Positions 1 through 10,214 of a stretch of DNA of 64,000 nucleotides are shown here, piece after piece. The DNA lies in NCBI RefSeq assembly GCF_013186535.1, contig NZ_JABMCZ010000005.1:1240001-1304000 (forward strand). The letters run 5' to 3'. Origin of the DNA: Nocardia terpenica (GTDB lineage Bacteria; Actinomycetota; Actinomycetes; Mycobacteriales; Mycobacteriaceae). Numbering within the stretch: the first letter of the stretch is position 1; every line of letters starts with the position of its first letter. The notes beneath the pieces are model-generated. The model saw only the letters and a list, made by a program, of their open reading frames with translations. It had not been told where the DNA came from and searched no databases. Made by a program: the position numbers and the translations under genes.

Positions 1-3000
1 GGATCGGCCCCGGACAAGCCGAAGCGGCCGCCGGTGTCCTGCACGGTGACCAACACCCCTCCGCCGGCCTCGATCGCCGGGGCGATCGTGCGCGCCACCC
101 GCAGCGCGTCGCGTTGAATTGCCACGGCCTCTTGGTACGACGACACGGCGCGCAGCCCGTCGAGCAGCACCACGCCGCGCGTCCCGGCCGACACGTGTCG
201 GCACACCTGGGCCTCGAGCCCTTGGGCAACCAGCATTTCGGCGACCATCGCGGCGATACCCGCACCATCGTCGGTGATGACCAGTGGTACGTCGGCAAGC
301 CCGCCGAGAGATCGGCCCGTCGCAGACTCCGGCACTACGCGCAGCGTCAGCCGCGTCAGCGCCGAGTCCCCGTCAGGCGGCTCGTGCCCACCACCAGCCT
401 CGAACCCGTCATACGCAGCTACAGCTTCGCACCGGCCGCGTGCGGTATCGGGCTCGTATCGGTCGAGCGCGGCGGCGACGTCGGCGAGTGAGCGCAGCTG
501 CGTGAGGTCGGAGAGGGCGAGGGTCTGGTCGGGAAGGGACAGGTCCGGGCGGAGTTCACGAATCCTGGTGTGGATTTCGACGCGTTTGATGGAATCGAGG
601 CCGAGGTCCGCCTCGAACTCCATGTGCGGCTCCAGCATCTCCAACGGGTAGCCGGTCAGATCCGCCACCACTGAGCGCACCAATGCATCCACGTCGAGGT
701 CGGCACTGGCTGCGGGCGCGGAATCGCGAACGGCGCGCCGCCAGTCCCGCTCGTCTTCTGCGGCCGTCGTCTCCTCGATCCGGGGCCGCACATAGGTGCC
801 GCCGGTGATCCTCACCGTCGTCCCCGACGGCGAAGCGCTGTCTCGATCGGCGGGCGGCGGCGGGTAGCTTTCCCACAGCGCCGAGAAGTCGAGTGCGACG
901 CCGTGCGCGGCAAGCCGGGCCAATGCCTTGTGCAGGCTGGTCATTCCGTCCTCGCCCCTCCGATCGAGGCTCACCGCGAGATGGTCGCAGTCTCGCAGGG
1001 TCTCTCCGACGAGACCGGTAAGGGCTGCTCCCGCACCGATTTCGACGAAGATATCCGTCCCATCCCGGTGCATCGCCTCGATCATCTGGGTGAAATGGAC
1101 GGGCGCCGCAAGCAAACCGGCGATGCGGCGCCGGATCCGGTCGGGGCGGGTCGGATAGGCGGCCCCGTCGGCGTTACCGAACACCGGCAACCGTGGCCGC
1201 CGAATCTCGATGTCGCGCAGGAAATTCAGGAGCGGCTCGACCGCATCGGCCACCAGCGGACTGTGGAAGGCCGTGGCCGTGTCGAGCCACCTGGTCGCGA
1301 TGCCTGCATCGGTCAGGCGTCGGTCCAGAGCGGCGATCGCTGCCACGGCACCGGAGGCGACCAACTGCCGAGGCGCGTTGTAGTTGGTGATCCATATCTC
1401 GGCGCCGCCCCCGGCGTCGATCGCGCGGGTGACCTCGTCACAGGTGGCGGCCACCGACAGCATCGCACCGGGTGCGGCGGCCGCGTCGCGCATGAGCTCC
1501 CCGCGTCGCCGCGCCAGCAGGATCAGGCTCTCGGCATCGAATACACCCGCCGCGTGCAGGGCCACCAGTTCACCGAAGCTGTGCCCGGCGACGCAGTCGG
1601 GACGCAGGCCGAGTGATCGCAGAATGTCCAGCAGCACAAGGCTGTGCACGGCCAGTGCGGGCTGGGCCCATTCGGTCGCGGTCAGTCGTGCCTGCTGCGC
1701 GTCTCGATCGGCGTCGGTGAACACCGGTGGCGGGAACACCACGTCGGCCAGCGGCCGGTCGCCGAGATCGAGCCCCGCTGCCCAGTCCCACCTGGCCTGC
1801 GCTGTGGGGACCGCCATCGTCACCGCGGTACTCATGCCGATGTACTGGGCTCCCTGGCCGGGGAACAGGAAGGCCACCTTGCCCGGCGGCGCATCGCCGA
1901 TGCCGTAGTGGATCCCTGAGGGTGTCGCGAAACCCTTGGTGCCCGGGCTCGTCTATCAGCGCTGTCGCCTGGTCGAGTTTCCCCCTCAGTTCCTCGGCAT
2001 CGCCGGCGACGATCGCCAACCTGACCCGATCGGTGTGCCGGAACCGGAATTGGCTGTCCCGCGCGATATCCGGCAGGCTCCCGGAGGTTTCGACGGCGCG
2101 ACAGCAGCCGATCACTTCGTCGATGGTGCCGCCGCTGAACAGGACCAGCTCGGAACGAGTTGTCCTGCAGCGCCGCGGCGACGGCCCGCTGTAGGACTCC
2201 AAGGTGACGTGAAAGTTGGTGCCGCCGAAGCCGAAACTGGAGACCGATGCGCGGCGCGGATGGGGCTGCGCGTGCACCCACGGCCGGGCCTGGGTGTTGA
2301 GGTGGAAGGGACTGTGGGGCAGATCCAGATCGGGATCCGGATTGGTCACCTTGATCGTCGGCGGGAGCACCCGATGGTGCAGCGCGAGCACGGCCTTGAG
2401 CAAACCCGCTGCGCCCGAGGCACATTTGGTGTGGCCGATCTGCGACTTCACGGTCCCCAGTGCGCACCACTGCCGATCGGTCCTGCCGGATGCGTCGAAA
2501 ACCTGCCGGGCGGCGGCAAATTCGACCGCGTCGCCGACCCGGGTGCCGGTGCCGTGCGCTTCCAGCAGCCCTACCGTGGCCGGGTCGTATCCGGCAGCGG
2601 CGTAAGCCCGGCGCAGGGCCCGTTCCTGCCCTACCGGATCCGGCGCGTAGATCGAGGTGCCCCGGCCGTCCGCCGAAGACCCGATGCCCCGGATCACGGC
2701 GTAGATTCGATCACCGGCGGCTTCGGCATCGGCCAACCGCTCGAGCGCGAACATGACGATCGCCTCGCCGAGCACGGTCCCGTCGGCGGCGTCGGAGAAC
2801 GGTCGGCAGTCGCCGCTGGCAGATAGAGCCGGAGTCTTGCTGAAGCAGGTGAATGTGAACGGGTCGTTGGCGCAATCGACGCCGCCGGTGATGATGAGAT
2901 CGGCTTGGCCCAAGGCGAGTTCGTTGGCGGCCATCGACAGCGCGGCCAGCGAGCTGGCGCACGCGGCGTCGAGGGTGCAGTTGGTGCCGTGCAGGTCGAA

Positions 3001-3576
3001 CCTGTTCGCGATGCGCCCGGCGATGACGCAACCCAGCAAGCCGGGGAACGTGGCTTCCTGCCAGGATGGGAAATACGCCGAGATACGATCGCAGATCGCC
3101 TGCACCTCCGAGTCGGCGATCCCGCTGTCCCGCAATGCCTTCGCCCATACCGGCCGGAACATGCGGCCGACCATCAGACCCATCAGCTCGGTCTCGCTGG
3201 TGCCCAGAATGATGCCGACCCGCTCCCGGTCCAGCTCGCGGTCCCGCCCGTCGGCGACGTCGGCGATCACCTGCTCGGCGACCATCAGGGACAGCAACTG
3301 CGCCACATCCGTCGCCGGGAGCAGGTGCGGTGGCACGCCGAACCGCAGCGGGTCGAAGTCGACCTCCGGCACGAATCCGCCTCGGCGACAGTACGTCTTG
3401 TCCTCCGCGGCGGGATTCGGATCATAGAACGCGGACACCGGCCACCGGCTCGGCGGTACCTCGGTGATCAGGTCCCGGCTGTGCACGACGGAGCGCCAAA
3501 AGTCCTCGACGGTTGTCGATCCGGGCGCCAACGCCCCGAGTCCGACAATCGCGATCGGTGTCTGTTGGCCGGTCAT
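1..3576 (-). CDS. PfaA-like type I polyketide synthase (KS-AT-ACP-reductase), 3' end outside window, apparent frameshift
   Basis: Multidomain synthase that would build a long acyl or polyketide chain. The ATG at 3576 overlaps the pfaD stop (ATGA), implying translational coupling. The ketosynthase covers about residues 5-470, with catalytic Cys206 (DAACASSL), His341 (EAHGTGT) and His382 (IGHTKCAS). The acyltransferase follows (GQGAQYIGM near 1855, GHSFGE at 1569-1586), then an acyl carrier protein with the Pfa-type motif GLDSIKRVEI at about 583-600, then the start of a reductase-like region running off the left edge. The KS is in one frame and the AT and ACP in another. The switch lies at the CCCGGG run at 1942-1947, about residue 544, where one base appears inserted. 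Without a correction the KS frame continues as nonsense and stops at 1570. This is either a sequence error or a real inactivating mutation. Family similarity to PUFA and enediyne-type synthases is recognised from motifs only. Confidence 0.85.
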
Positions 3577-5222
3577 GGCGCCTCCCAGCACAAGGGGCGC
3601 GGCGCGAAGCCGTAGGCCGAGGTCGGGACGGGGACGCCGAAAGCGCGCAGTTGGTGTACGCGGGTCGCGACCGCGGCGCCCTCCAACAGGTTTCGGGCGA
3701 TCTGCGTGACGGTCCGGTTCGCCGGGTCGGCCAGGAAGCTTCCGGAGGTCCAGCGGTTGAACGCACCCGCCGCGGGGCCGCACCACAACTGGTAATCCGC
3801 CCGGCGCTCGGTCTCTCCCGTGATTGCCCACCGGCTCGACATGCCGAGGTACCAGCGGAATACCAGCGCCATCCGGTGCTTGGGCTCGGCGTGTGCGCGC
3901 TGAATCTGGGCGGGGTCGCGGTCCTGCCAGAACTGGCGGGTCAGTTCCCACGCTTGCTCCAACGACATGCGGAAGATCTCCCTTTCCAAGCGGTTTCGGA
4001 CCTCCTCAGGGATCGACTCCAGCGACGGATAGGAGCGATATGCCTCGTAGAGGCGGTTGGCACGGGCGGCGAACATGGTGCCGCGCCGCAGCACCTGCAC
4101 TTTGATGCCCAACTCGAACGCATCGGCGGAGGGCGCCATGACCACATCGGTCTCCTCTGCCTGGGCGAGCAATGCTTTGGCGTCCTCGGATTGATCGGCT
4201 TCCACGGCCATCTGGTTGACGGAGCCGGTGAGGACGTACGCCGCGCCCAGCGCATACGCCGCCGCGATACCGACCGGGTTGCCCAATCCGCCCGCCGCTC
4301 CGACGCGAACCGGGTCCAGGTAACCGAATTGCTCTACCAGCGCATCACGCCGGGCCCGGATGGCAGGCAATGCCGTCGTGAGCGGGCGGTTGTCGGTGTG
4401 CCCGCCGCTGTCGGCCTCGACCGTGACATCCTCGGCCACCGGAACCCGCACTGCCAGAACCGCTTCGGTCTCGGTGAGCCGTCCCTGAGCGACCAGCGCG
4501 TTCACCATCGCCGCGGGAGCCGGACGCAGGAACTGTTCGGCCACTTCGGGTCTGGACACCTTCGCGAACAGGTGGACCGAGCGCACGATTCGTCCGCTCG
4601 GGTCTGTGCGCAGTCCAGATGCGGCACACCGCACCACCGCCGGGGTCAGTGTCAGATACGCCGACGCCGAGATCCGCGAAACACCGTGCCGCAGCAGCAG
4701 GTCTACCACGTGCTCCTCATGTCGAGGGTTGGCCGGGTTGTGGATGAGGTTCACTCCCCAGTTCGTCACTCCGCCGAGTCGTCGAGCGAATCCGGCCACC
4801 GTGCGGTCGATCGTGTCCAGGTCCAGACCGGCGGCCCCGAAGAATCCGAGCATCCCGGCTCGGGCCATAGCCTCCACCAAACGAGCGCTGGCGATGCCGC
4901 CTGCCATCTCACCAGCGATATAGGCGAAGCGAGTTCCGTGGGCGTGGCAGAACGTCGGATCGCCGAGCGACTCGGGTGGCAACACGGGCAAGGTGCCCAC
5001 CACGGGGAATTCGCTGCCGTTGACGTGCCCGTCGGTGGTGAGGGCACCGCCTCTGCCTATACCCAGTGCGCCGTCGGACGTGCGGGAGATGATGTGCACC
5101 GGTTCCCGAATCCGCTGCGCGGAGACCACAAGATCGGCCGGGGAGAATGCGGGCCGGTGCTCCCCGGGCCGCCACCCGACAGTCGCTGGGCGAGTAACCA
5201 TCTCGGTAGTCACAGGGTTCAT
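3573..5222 (-). CDS. pfaD: PfaD-family enoyl reductase
   Basis: 549-residue protein recognised as the PfaD type, a flavin-dependent TIM-barrel enoyl reductase that works in trans with PfaA-like polyketide or polyunsaturated fatty acid synthases. Visible family features include the segment GTRFAYIAGEMAGGIASARL, the glycine-rich GAAGGLGNPVGIAAAYALGA near the FMN phosphate site, and the C-terminal region LWCGPAAGAFNRW. Its ATG at 5222 overlaps the MMPL stop (ATGA), and its own stop overlaps the PKS start in the same way, so three consecutive genes are coupled. Pairing with the next-door synthase strongly suggests that it reduces enoyl intermediates made there. Cytoplasmic; no signal peptide is visible. 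Confidence 0.9.
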   Translation of the reverse strand: MNPVTTEMVTRPATVGWRPGEHRPAFSPADLVVSAQRIREPVHIISRTSDGALGIGRGGALTTDGHVNGSEFPVVGTLPVLPPESLGDPTFCHAHGTRFAYIAGEMAGGIASARLVEAMARAGMLGFFGAAGLDLDTIDRTVAGFARRLGGVTNWGVNLIHNPANPRHEEHVVDLLLRHGVSRISASAYLTLTPAVVRCAASGLRTDPSGRIVRSVHLFAKVSRPEVAEQFLRPAPAAMVNALVAQGRLTETEAVLAVRVPVAEDVTVEADSGGHTDNRPLTTALPAIRARRDALVEQFGYLDPVRVGAAGGLGNPVGIAAAYALGAAYVLTGSVNQMAVEADQSEDAKALLAQAEETDVVMAPSADAFELGIKVQVLRRGTMFAARANRLYEAYRSYPSLESIPEEVRNRLEREIFRMSLEQAWELTRQFWQDRDPAQIQRAHAEPKHRMALVFRWYLGMSSRWAITGETERRADYQLWCGPAAGAFNRWTSGSFLADPANRTVTQIARNLLEGAAVATRVHQLRAFGVPVPTSAYGFAPRPLCWEAP

Positions 5223-7381
5223 CGCTCGGTTCCCCTCATGGCTGCGGCGGTGACAGTGGTCGTCTCGCAGTGGAACTGGCCGCCGCGCCGAGCCGAGCCG
5301 GGCAACCACCAGTTGGCGCGGCCGAGCAAACGCATGATGGCGGGCACCAACAGGGCACGTACCAGGGTCGCGTCCACCGCGACCACGATGAAGATCCCGA
5401 TACACAGCTGCTTGATGAACAGGATGTCGCTGTCGGCGAACACCGCGGCGACGACGAGGACCGTGGCCGCGGTGGCGGTGATGATCGGACCGGACCGCTG
5501 CAGCCCACCGGCGACAGCGGCGGTGTTGTCGCCCAGCGCGTCGTACTCCTCGCGCATCCGGCTGAGCAGGAAATACTCGTAATCCATCGACAATGCGGTG
5601 ACAAGCAAGAGCATGACCAGCGGCGTGATGGGATCGATGGACCCGACCCGTGCGCCGCCCACGAGACCGACCAGGTGACCGTCCTGAAATATCCAGACCA
5701 GGGAACCGAACGCGGCGCCGATGGAGAGCACGTTCATCAACAACGCCTTGACCGGGAGCACCAGGGAACGCAGCGCGATCAGCAACGGCACGAACATGAG
5801 CACGGCGCCGTACAACACCGCCCACGGCAACCGGGCCTGAATGAGATCCAGGATGTCCACCATGAAGGCGGTGGGACCGCCGACGAGCACCTGGGTACCG
5901 GGTGGCGGTGGCAGTCGGCGGATTTCGCGGACCAGATCACGAGAGGCAGCGTCTCCGACCACGCCGGAGTGCCCCACGTAGATGACCGCGGTACGCCCGT
6001 TCTTCGCGGTCACCAGACCTCCGACAACACCGGGAGTCGCGCCGAGATTCCGCGTCAGCGTGGACAATTCCGCATCACCCGCCGAGGTGTTCAGCCGATC
6101 GGGGAAGGTCGCCACCACCTGGATCACCCCGACCCCGCTGAACCCGAAATCATGGAACAGGTCGTCGGTCGCCGCCCGAACCGGCGCGTGAGCCGGGAGT
6201 GTCAGCTGATCGGGCAGACCCACCACCGCGTGGAATACCGGCACCCACAGCAGCACCAGGACCGTACCGACACCGACCAGGTAATGGACGGGGCGACGCA
6301 TGACGGACCGGGCCAGCCGCACCCAGCCAACCCGAACGCGTTGGCGCCGACCGGGAAACGGCAGGCGCAGCATGTCGATCCGTCGGCCCAGCGCGGCGAG
6401 CAGCGCCGGGAGACCGATCACGCTGAGCAGCACGCCGAATCCCATCGCCAAAGCGACGGTCAGCCCGATCACGTGCGCGGCCTGGATCGGGAAGAAGACA
6501 ACCACGGTGGTCAGGCCGCAGATGGTCACGCCGGAGAAAAACACCGTCCGCCCAGCGGTGCCGACAGTGGCGGCCACGGCCTCGTCGACACCCCGGCCAC
6601 GGGCGAGTTCCTCCCGGAAACGGCTGACCATGAACAGACCCGCGTCCACCCCGAGCGCGAGCCCCGCAGTCACAGCGGCGTTCAGCGCGAAGACCGGTAT
6701 CTCGACGAATCGGGCAGCGATCCCGAGTGCCCCCAGCGTCAAGGCGATGGTCACCCCACCGAGGACGACCGGGATCGCGGCCGCGACCGGACTGCGGAAG
6801 AGCAGCAGAAGCAGCACCAGAATCGCCAGCGATGCGATCACCTCGTTGCGCACAGCCTCATGGATTGCCGTGTGGGCGATCTCATCGATCGCGGGCACGG
6901 GTCCCGTGTAAGCGAGCTGCACACCAGTGGCGGACAGTGAATTCCGCAGCCGGTGATACGCCGCCACCCGCTCGGCGACATCGTTTCCCGCCAGCGACAA
7001 TGCGACGAAGGTGGCATGCCCGTCGCGGGAGACCATCATGGGGTCGGGATTGCCCCAATAGGTGGTGGTTTCGGTGACGATGCCGGGCGGTAGTGCCGCC
7101 AGGGACCGTTCCACGGCGGCACGGAAGGCGGGATCGGCGATCTGCAGCCGATCGTTGCGATAGATCACCAGGACATCGACGTAACCGCCGCCCACGGTGC
7201 GCACGGCCACTGCGGCGCGGTGCGATTCGGCGGAGGGAGCGCCGTAGTCGGTGTAGTCGCCGAGGCCGAGACGGCCGTTGCGACCGGCCCCGGTCACTAC
7301 GGCCAGCAGCACCAGGGGGATCGAGACCGCCAGCACCGCCCATCGGCGCCGGGTCACGAAGCGGGCTATCGCGGCGAACAT
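5219..7381 (-). CDS. MMPL/RND-family lipid exporter
   Basis: 720-residue membrane protein of the MMPL class, RND-type transporters that in mycolic-acid bacteria export complex lipids across the inner membrane. It opens with a cytoplasmic arginine patch and a transmembrane helix (WAVLAVSIPLVLLAVV), then a large extracytoplasmic loop. A block of five or six helices contains the typical segment LALGVDAGLFMVSRFREE. A second loop and a second helix block follow, with the matching SMDYEYFLLSRMREEYD. This two-fold layout is family standard. It overlaps the preceding acyltransferase gene by 16 nt and the following pfaD by 4 nt. In this operon it is the obvious candidate to export the lipid product. 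Confidence 0.9.
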   Translation of the reverse strand: MFAAIARFVTRRRWAVLAVSIPLVLLAVVTGAGRNGRLGLGDYTDYGAPSAESHRAAVAVRTVGGGYVDVLVIYRNDRLQIADPAFRAAVERSLAALPPGIVTETTTYWGNPDPMMVSRDGHATFVALSLAGNDVAERVAAYHRLRNSLSATGVQLAYTGPVPAIDEIAHTAIHEAVRNEVIASLAILVLLLLLFRSPVAAAIPVVLGGVTIALTLGALGIAARFVEIPVFALNAAVTAGLALGVDAGLFMVSRFREELARGRGVDEAVAATVGTAGRTVFFSGVTICGLTTVVVFFPIQAAHVIGLTVALAMGFGVLLSVIGLPALLAALGRRIDMLRLPFPGRRQRVRVGWVRLARSVMRRPVHYLVGVGTVLVLLWVPVFHAVVGLPDQLTLPAHAPVRAATDDLFHDFGFSGVGVIQVVATFPDRLNTSAGDAELSTLTRNLGATPGVVGGLVTAKNGRTAVIYVGHSGVVGDAASRDLVREIRRLPPPPGTQVLVGGPTAFMVDILDLIQARLPWAVLYGAVLMFVPLLIALRSLVLPVKALLMNVLSIGAAFGSLVWIFQDGHLVGLVGGARVGSIDPITPLVMLLLVTALSMDYEYFLLSRMREEYDALGDNTAAVAGGLQRSGPIITATAATVLVVAAVFADSDILFIKQLCIGIFIVVAVDATLVRALLVPAIMRLLGRANWWLPGSARRGGQFHCETTTVTAAAMRGTER

Positions 7382-8859
7382 CTGTCCCCCTGGTCCATCG
7401 TCGCGAGGAGGTCGATCTCCGCCGCCACCAACCGGCCGAGGCCGTCACCGTCGCTCAGTGCGACGTCGACGGTGAAGCCGAGACATGCCTGGTCGCCGTA
7501 GGTCAGCAGGTATGCCATGATCGGGGCGCCGACCGGTAGCGGGCTCAGTGGGACGATTTCGCGGACCCGCCGATCCCGGTACCACACGGTGTCGGGCGGC
7601 CCAGGGAGCATGCCCGCAACCAGGCTGATCTGCCAGGGGCCCAAAACGAATGCGGCCAACGGGATTCCGAGCCAATGCGGTGCCCACCGCAGGACGGCGG
7701 GGATCACCGTCAGATAGCCACTGTGCTTGGCCATCGCCCGGGACCGCGTAACCTGTTCCAGCCGCCGCAGCGGATCCGGCTCGCCGCATGGGAGCGCGAC
7801 CCGCAAGTGTGCCGCACGATTGCCGAGCTGCCGCTGGCTGCCCAGGCCGCGAGTGCTGGCCGGGACCATTGTCCACACTCGCCGCGCGCTCCCGCGCCGC
7901 CACGACAGGCCCGGCCATGCCCGGAGCGCACCGGCCAGCGCCGCCAGGTACACATCGCCGAGCTGCGCCTCGTGTCGCCGACCGGCCTCCCACAGCCGCT
8001 CCAATGGCATTGTCGTCCAGGCGATGTGCCGCCTACCGGACAGATCGATCGCTCGGAACGGTGGCAGCGCGAGCGGAAATACGCTGCGCAGCAACCGGGG
8101 CAGATCCCGGATTGCCTGCCGGACATCACGTGTCCACCGATGCCGGAGTGCGTTGTCGGCGCCCGATGTCGTCCCTTGCGCCAGGACCGGTGGCTCGCCG
8201 CGACCCAGCCGCCGCAGTAACTCCAGAACCGCGACACCGTCGAACAGCGCGTGACTGGCCCTGAACAGGAACGCCCACTCGTCATCGGCGTAACCGTGGA
8301 TCAACCACATCTGCCACAGGGGTGCCGTCAGGGACAGCGGATTCCGCGCGATGTCGTCGATCGCCGCGCTCAGCCCCTCCGGTCCCGAGTCGTGCGGGAC
8401 GGCGTACTCCCGGACGTGGTTGTTCAGGTCGAGATCGGCTATCTCGGTCCACCAGGGTCGACGCCACAGCCGAACCGGTTGGGCGAGGGCGTAACGGAAT
8501 TCCGGCACCGCTACCAGCCATGGGCGCAATGCCGCGTGTATCTCCTCGAGCGTGAGCGGCGGCCCGTCCACCCGCAACAGCCCGCCGACCACGATGCCAC
8601 CGTGATGCGGCAGCGAGAGCCTCGGATAGAGCAACTCGCCCAGCACCACAAGGCGTTCGATCAGGGTCAGGCGGCGGACGCGGCTGCCGGATCCTGTCCG
8701 CAGCGCAACCTCCACGGCTTCGAGCAAGGAGTGCAATCTCACACAGCGGAGGTTGTCACCGGTTTCCGCGACGGCGACCACCTGATGTTGGCGCCCCGAG
8801 CCAACCAACGCGGGAGTCCGCATCCATCCCAAGTTGGGTTCGCCGTCGGCACCGGCCAC
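7366..8859 (-). CDS. WS/DGAT-like O-acyltransferase
   Basis: About 497 residues from a GTG at 8859. It resembles the wax ester synthase/diacylglycerol acyltransferase family, which esterifies an alcohol or glyceride with an acyl-CoA. The active-site motif HHxxxDG is present as SHALFDG: the second, catalytic His and the Asp-Gly are kept but the first His is Ser. The C-terminal half has the family segments LGNRAAHLRVALP and PVGAPIMAYLLTYGDQ. Recognisable family sequence begins only at RLTLIERLVVL (about 8685). The upstream 60 codons overlap an inverted repeat shared with the region near 10.3 kb, so the true start may be an internal GTG (8781, 8742 or 8715); none has a good ribosome site. It is first in the lipid operon and would acylate its product. 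Confidence 0.75.
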   Translation of the reverse strand: MAGADGEPNLGWMRTPALVGSGRQHQVVAVAETGDNLRCVRLHSLLEAVEVALRTGSGSRVRRLTLIERLVVLGELLYPRLSLPHHGGIVVGGLLRVDGPPLTLEEIHAALRPWLVAVPEFRYALAQPVRLWRRPWWTEIADLDLNNHVREYAVPHDSGPEGLSAAIDDIARNPLSLTAPLWQMWLIHGYADDEWAFLFRASHALFDGVAVLELLRRLGRGEPPVLAQGTTSGADNALRHRWTRDVRQAIRDLPRLLRSVFPLALPPFRAIDLSGRRHIAWTTMPLERLWEAGRRHEAQLGDVYLAALAGALRAWPGLSWRRGSARRVWTMVPASTRGLGSQRQLGNRAAHLRVALPCGEPDPLRRLEQVTRSRAMAKHSGYLTVIPAVLRWAPHWLGIPLAAFVLGPWQISLVAGMLPGPPDTVWYRDRRVREIVPLSPLPVGAPIMAYLLTYGDQACLGFTVDVALSDGDGLGRLVAAEIDLLATMDQGDRCSPR

Positions 8860-9038
8860 GGACCTTATCGCGTTGGCAGCACAGAAAGTTGGTCATGATC
8901 TGGGACGTTGCACACACACTGCGGCCAGGACGGTGCTCCGTCCCGACATCGCGGGGCCTCACCGAGGCCCGGCCTCCAGTGAAAGAGAACATCGTCATGA
9001 AAAGTTCGAGCCAACATGCACCAAGCCCAAATGTGTAG
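8780..9038 (+). repeat. Inverted repeat, left copy (diverged, about 260 bp)
   Basis: This segment aligns, with substitutions and one length difference, to the reverse complement of about 10461-10175. Matching landmarks are ACCTGATGTYGGCGCC, AAGTTGGGTTC, AAAGTTGGTC, ACACACTGCGG, CAGGACGGT, GGGCCTC.CCGAGGCC and AACATCGT.ATGAA. The right copy is the promoter and 5' end of a secreted-protein gene, so this copy is a duplicated 5' region pointing the other way. Similarity is roughly three quarters of positions by eye. It reaches into the annotated N-terminus of the WS/DGAT gene. Confidence 0.75.
8997..9038 (+). pseudogene. Decayed 5' remnant of a secreted-protein gene
   Basis: ATG at 8997 with an upstream AAAGAGAA ribosome site, followed by only 13 codons (MKSSSQHAPSPNV) and a TAG. 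The first codons and leader match the start of the minus-strand gene at 10214 (MKSLEPTRTRR), where the leader is AAAAGGAA. No continuation of that gene is visible to the right. It is best read as the truncated stub of an inverted duplicate rather than a working peptide gene. Confidence 0.5.
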
Positions 9039-9307
9039 CGCCTGTACCACTCGTTTGAACTACCCGCCTCGACGAACGTCGATTGTGTGTGAACGACTAT
9101 GCCGTTGACGTGCTATACGGCCGAATCGCGAGCTGCCAGCTCTTGGGCTCGGGCGGCGAACCAGGTGGCGATTTCTTCGCCTCCGCCGCCGTTGTCCAGG
9201 CCGATCCGGCTGGCTGCTCGTACACGGCCGATAAGCCGACGACATGCCACATCACCGTCCCCGAACCCCCTCCCCCTCGAACCCGTCACAACCACCACCG
9301 GCACCTG

Positions 9308-9348
9308 CCGCATCCCCTGCGAACCGTGGCGGTTCGCGGGGGATGCGG
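9308..9348. terminator. Long hairpin, 19-bp stem, 3-nt loop
   Basis: Arms at 9308-9326 and 9330-9348 pair along 19 positions with one T/G wobble around the loop TGG. It lies in a 530-bp gap (9039-9569) in which no convincing gene is seen. No T-tract follows on either strand, so it may be a factor-independent terminator without a U-run, an RNA stabiliser or a protein site. Confidence 0.5.
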
Positions 9349-9523
9349 GGTGATGGTCGGCCCACGGGCCGGTCCCCGAAATCAGGCCAAATCGAACCGA
9401 TCGAGGTTCATCACCTTGTCTCACGCGGCGAGCGGCACTGCCACCGCCAATCGCGACCGACAAACCCTCAACCAGCCCGGTCTTGGCCGCCGTGCGCAAT
9501 CGCAGCTCATCAGAGCACCTTTC

Positions 9524-9556
9524 GCTCATTTCCGGCACGAAGTGCCGGAAATGAGC
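9524..9556 (-). terminator. Perfect 15-bp hairpin after the secreted-protein gene
   Basis: GCTCATTTCCGGCAC (9524-9538) and its exact complement (9542-9556) are separated by GAA. It begins 13 nt beyond the TAG of the minus-strand gene at 9570, the right position for its terminator. There is no U-rich tail, which is common in high-GC actinobacteria. Confidence 0.65.
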
Positions 9557-9569
9557 TGAATGAGCGAGG

Positions 9570-10214
9570 CTAGGCGCACATGGGAGGCACGGTGACGCCG
9601 TCTGCTTGTCCCTGAACACACACCACCGATCCGAGCGGAGCCGTCGGGTTGACCGTGATCGTCCCGTTCAGTGGCTGGCCATCGACGTGGCCGTTCGCGG
9701 TGCCGGTCAACGTCGTACCCGCCAGGCTGTAGCTGCCGGTTCCGCTGGACGGGACGCCGAATAGGTTCAGGTTGGCACTGCAGCCTGCACTGCCCACTGT
9801 GCCGCTGCACGCCCAGCTTCCGTTGAACACCGGTATTGTCAGGACGTTCAAACTGCCGGTGAGAGTGCTCCCGCTGAGGCTGCCAGTATACGAGCCATTG
9901 CCCGCGGAAACCCCGGTGCCGGCGACGGAGACCGTCTCGGTGCCGGTGGCGGTGCCGCTGACGGAGCCGAGGTTCAAGGTTCCGGCGACAGTGAAGGTGA
10001 CGCCGGTCCCGGCTAATGGGGCGACCGCTACAGCGCAGGAGGCGTTGGAAGATACGCCGACGTTGACAGTACATGGCAGTGGTGGTTGCGCGTTGGCGGT
10101 GAGGGGCATGAGAAGCGTTATGATCCCGAAACCCACCATGGCGACGAGAACCGCAGGCAGGTGCCGTGCTGGGGCAGCGGTGCGCCTGGTGCGGGTTGGC
10201 TCGAGACTCTTCAT
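9570..10214 (-). CDS. Small secreted protein of unknown function
   Basis: 214 residues; no family recognised. The N-terminus is a typical Sec signal: a basic run (RTRRTAAPARH), a hydrophobic core (LPAVLVAMVGFGIITLLMPL) and likely cleavage after TANA. The mature part is rich in Gly, Ser, Thr and Val, with repeated TGTxTxxxxGTG-like strands suggesting a beta-rich exported domain, and it has six cysteines (CTVNVG, SCAVAV, WACSG, GCSAN, VVCVQG, C-terminal MCA). ATG at 10214 is preceded by AAAAGGAA. A second, decayed copy of its 5' region lies inverted at 8780-9038. A strong hairpin follows the stop codon. Confidence 0.7.
   Translation of the reverse strand: MKSLEPTRTRRTAAPARHLPAVLVAMVGFGIITLLMPLTANAQPPLPCTVNVGVSSNASCAVAVAPLAGTGVTFTVAGTLNLGSVSGTATGTETVSVAGTGVSAGNGSYTGSLSGSTLTGSLNVLTIPVFNGSWACSGTVGSAGCSANLNLFGVPSSGTGSYSLAGTTLTGTANGHVDGQPLNGTITVNPTAPLGSVVCVQGQADGVTVPPMCA

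Noticed and set aside
1570..1940. C-terminal extension of the KS protein in its own frame
   Set aside because: The translation is Arg/Pro-rich nonsense while the neighbouring frame encodes clear AT motifs, so the extension is an artefact of the frameshift.
9083..9619. Open frames on both strands between the WS/DGAT and secreted-protein genes
   Set aside because: They run through two strong hairpins, lack ribosome sites and show no family or consistent codon pattern.
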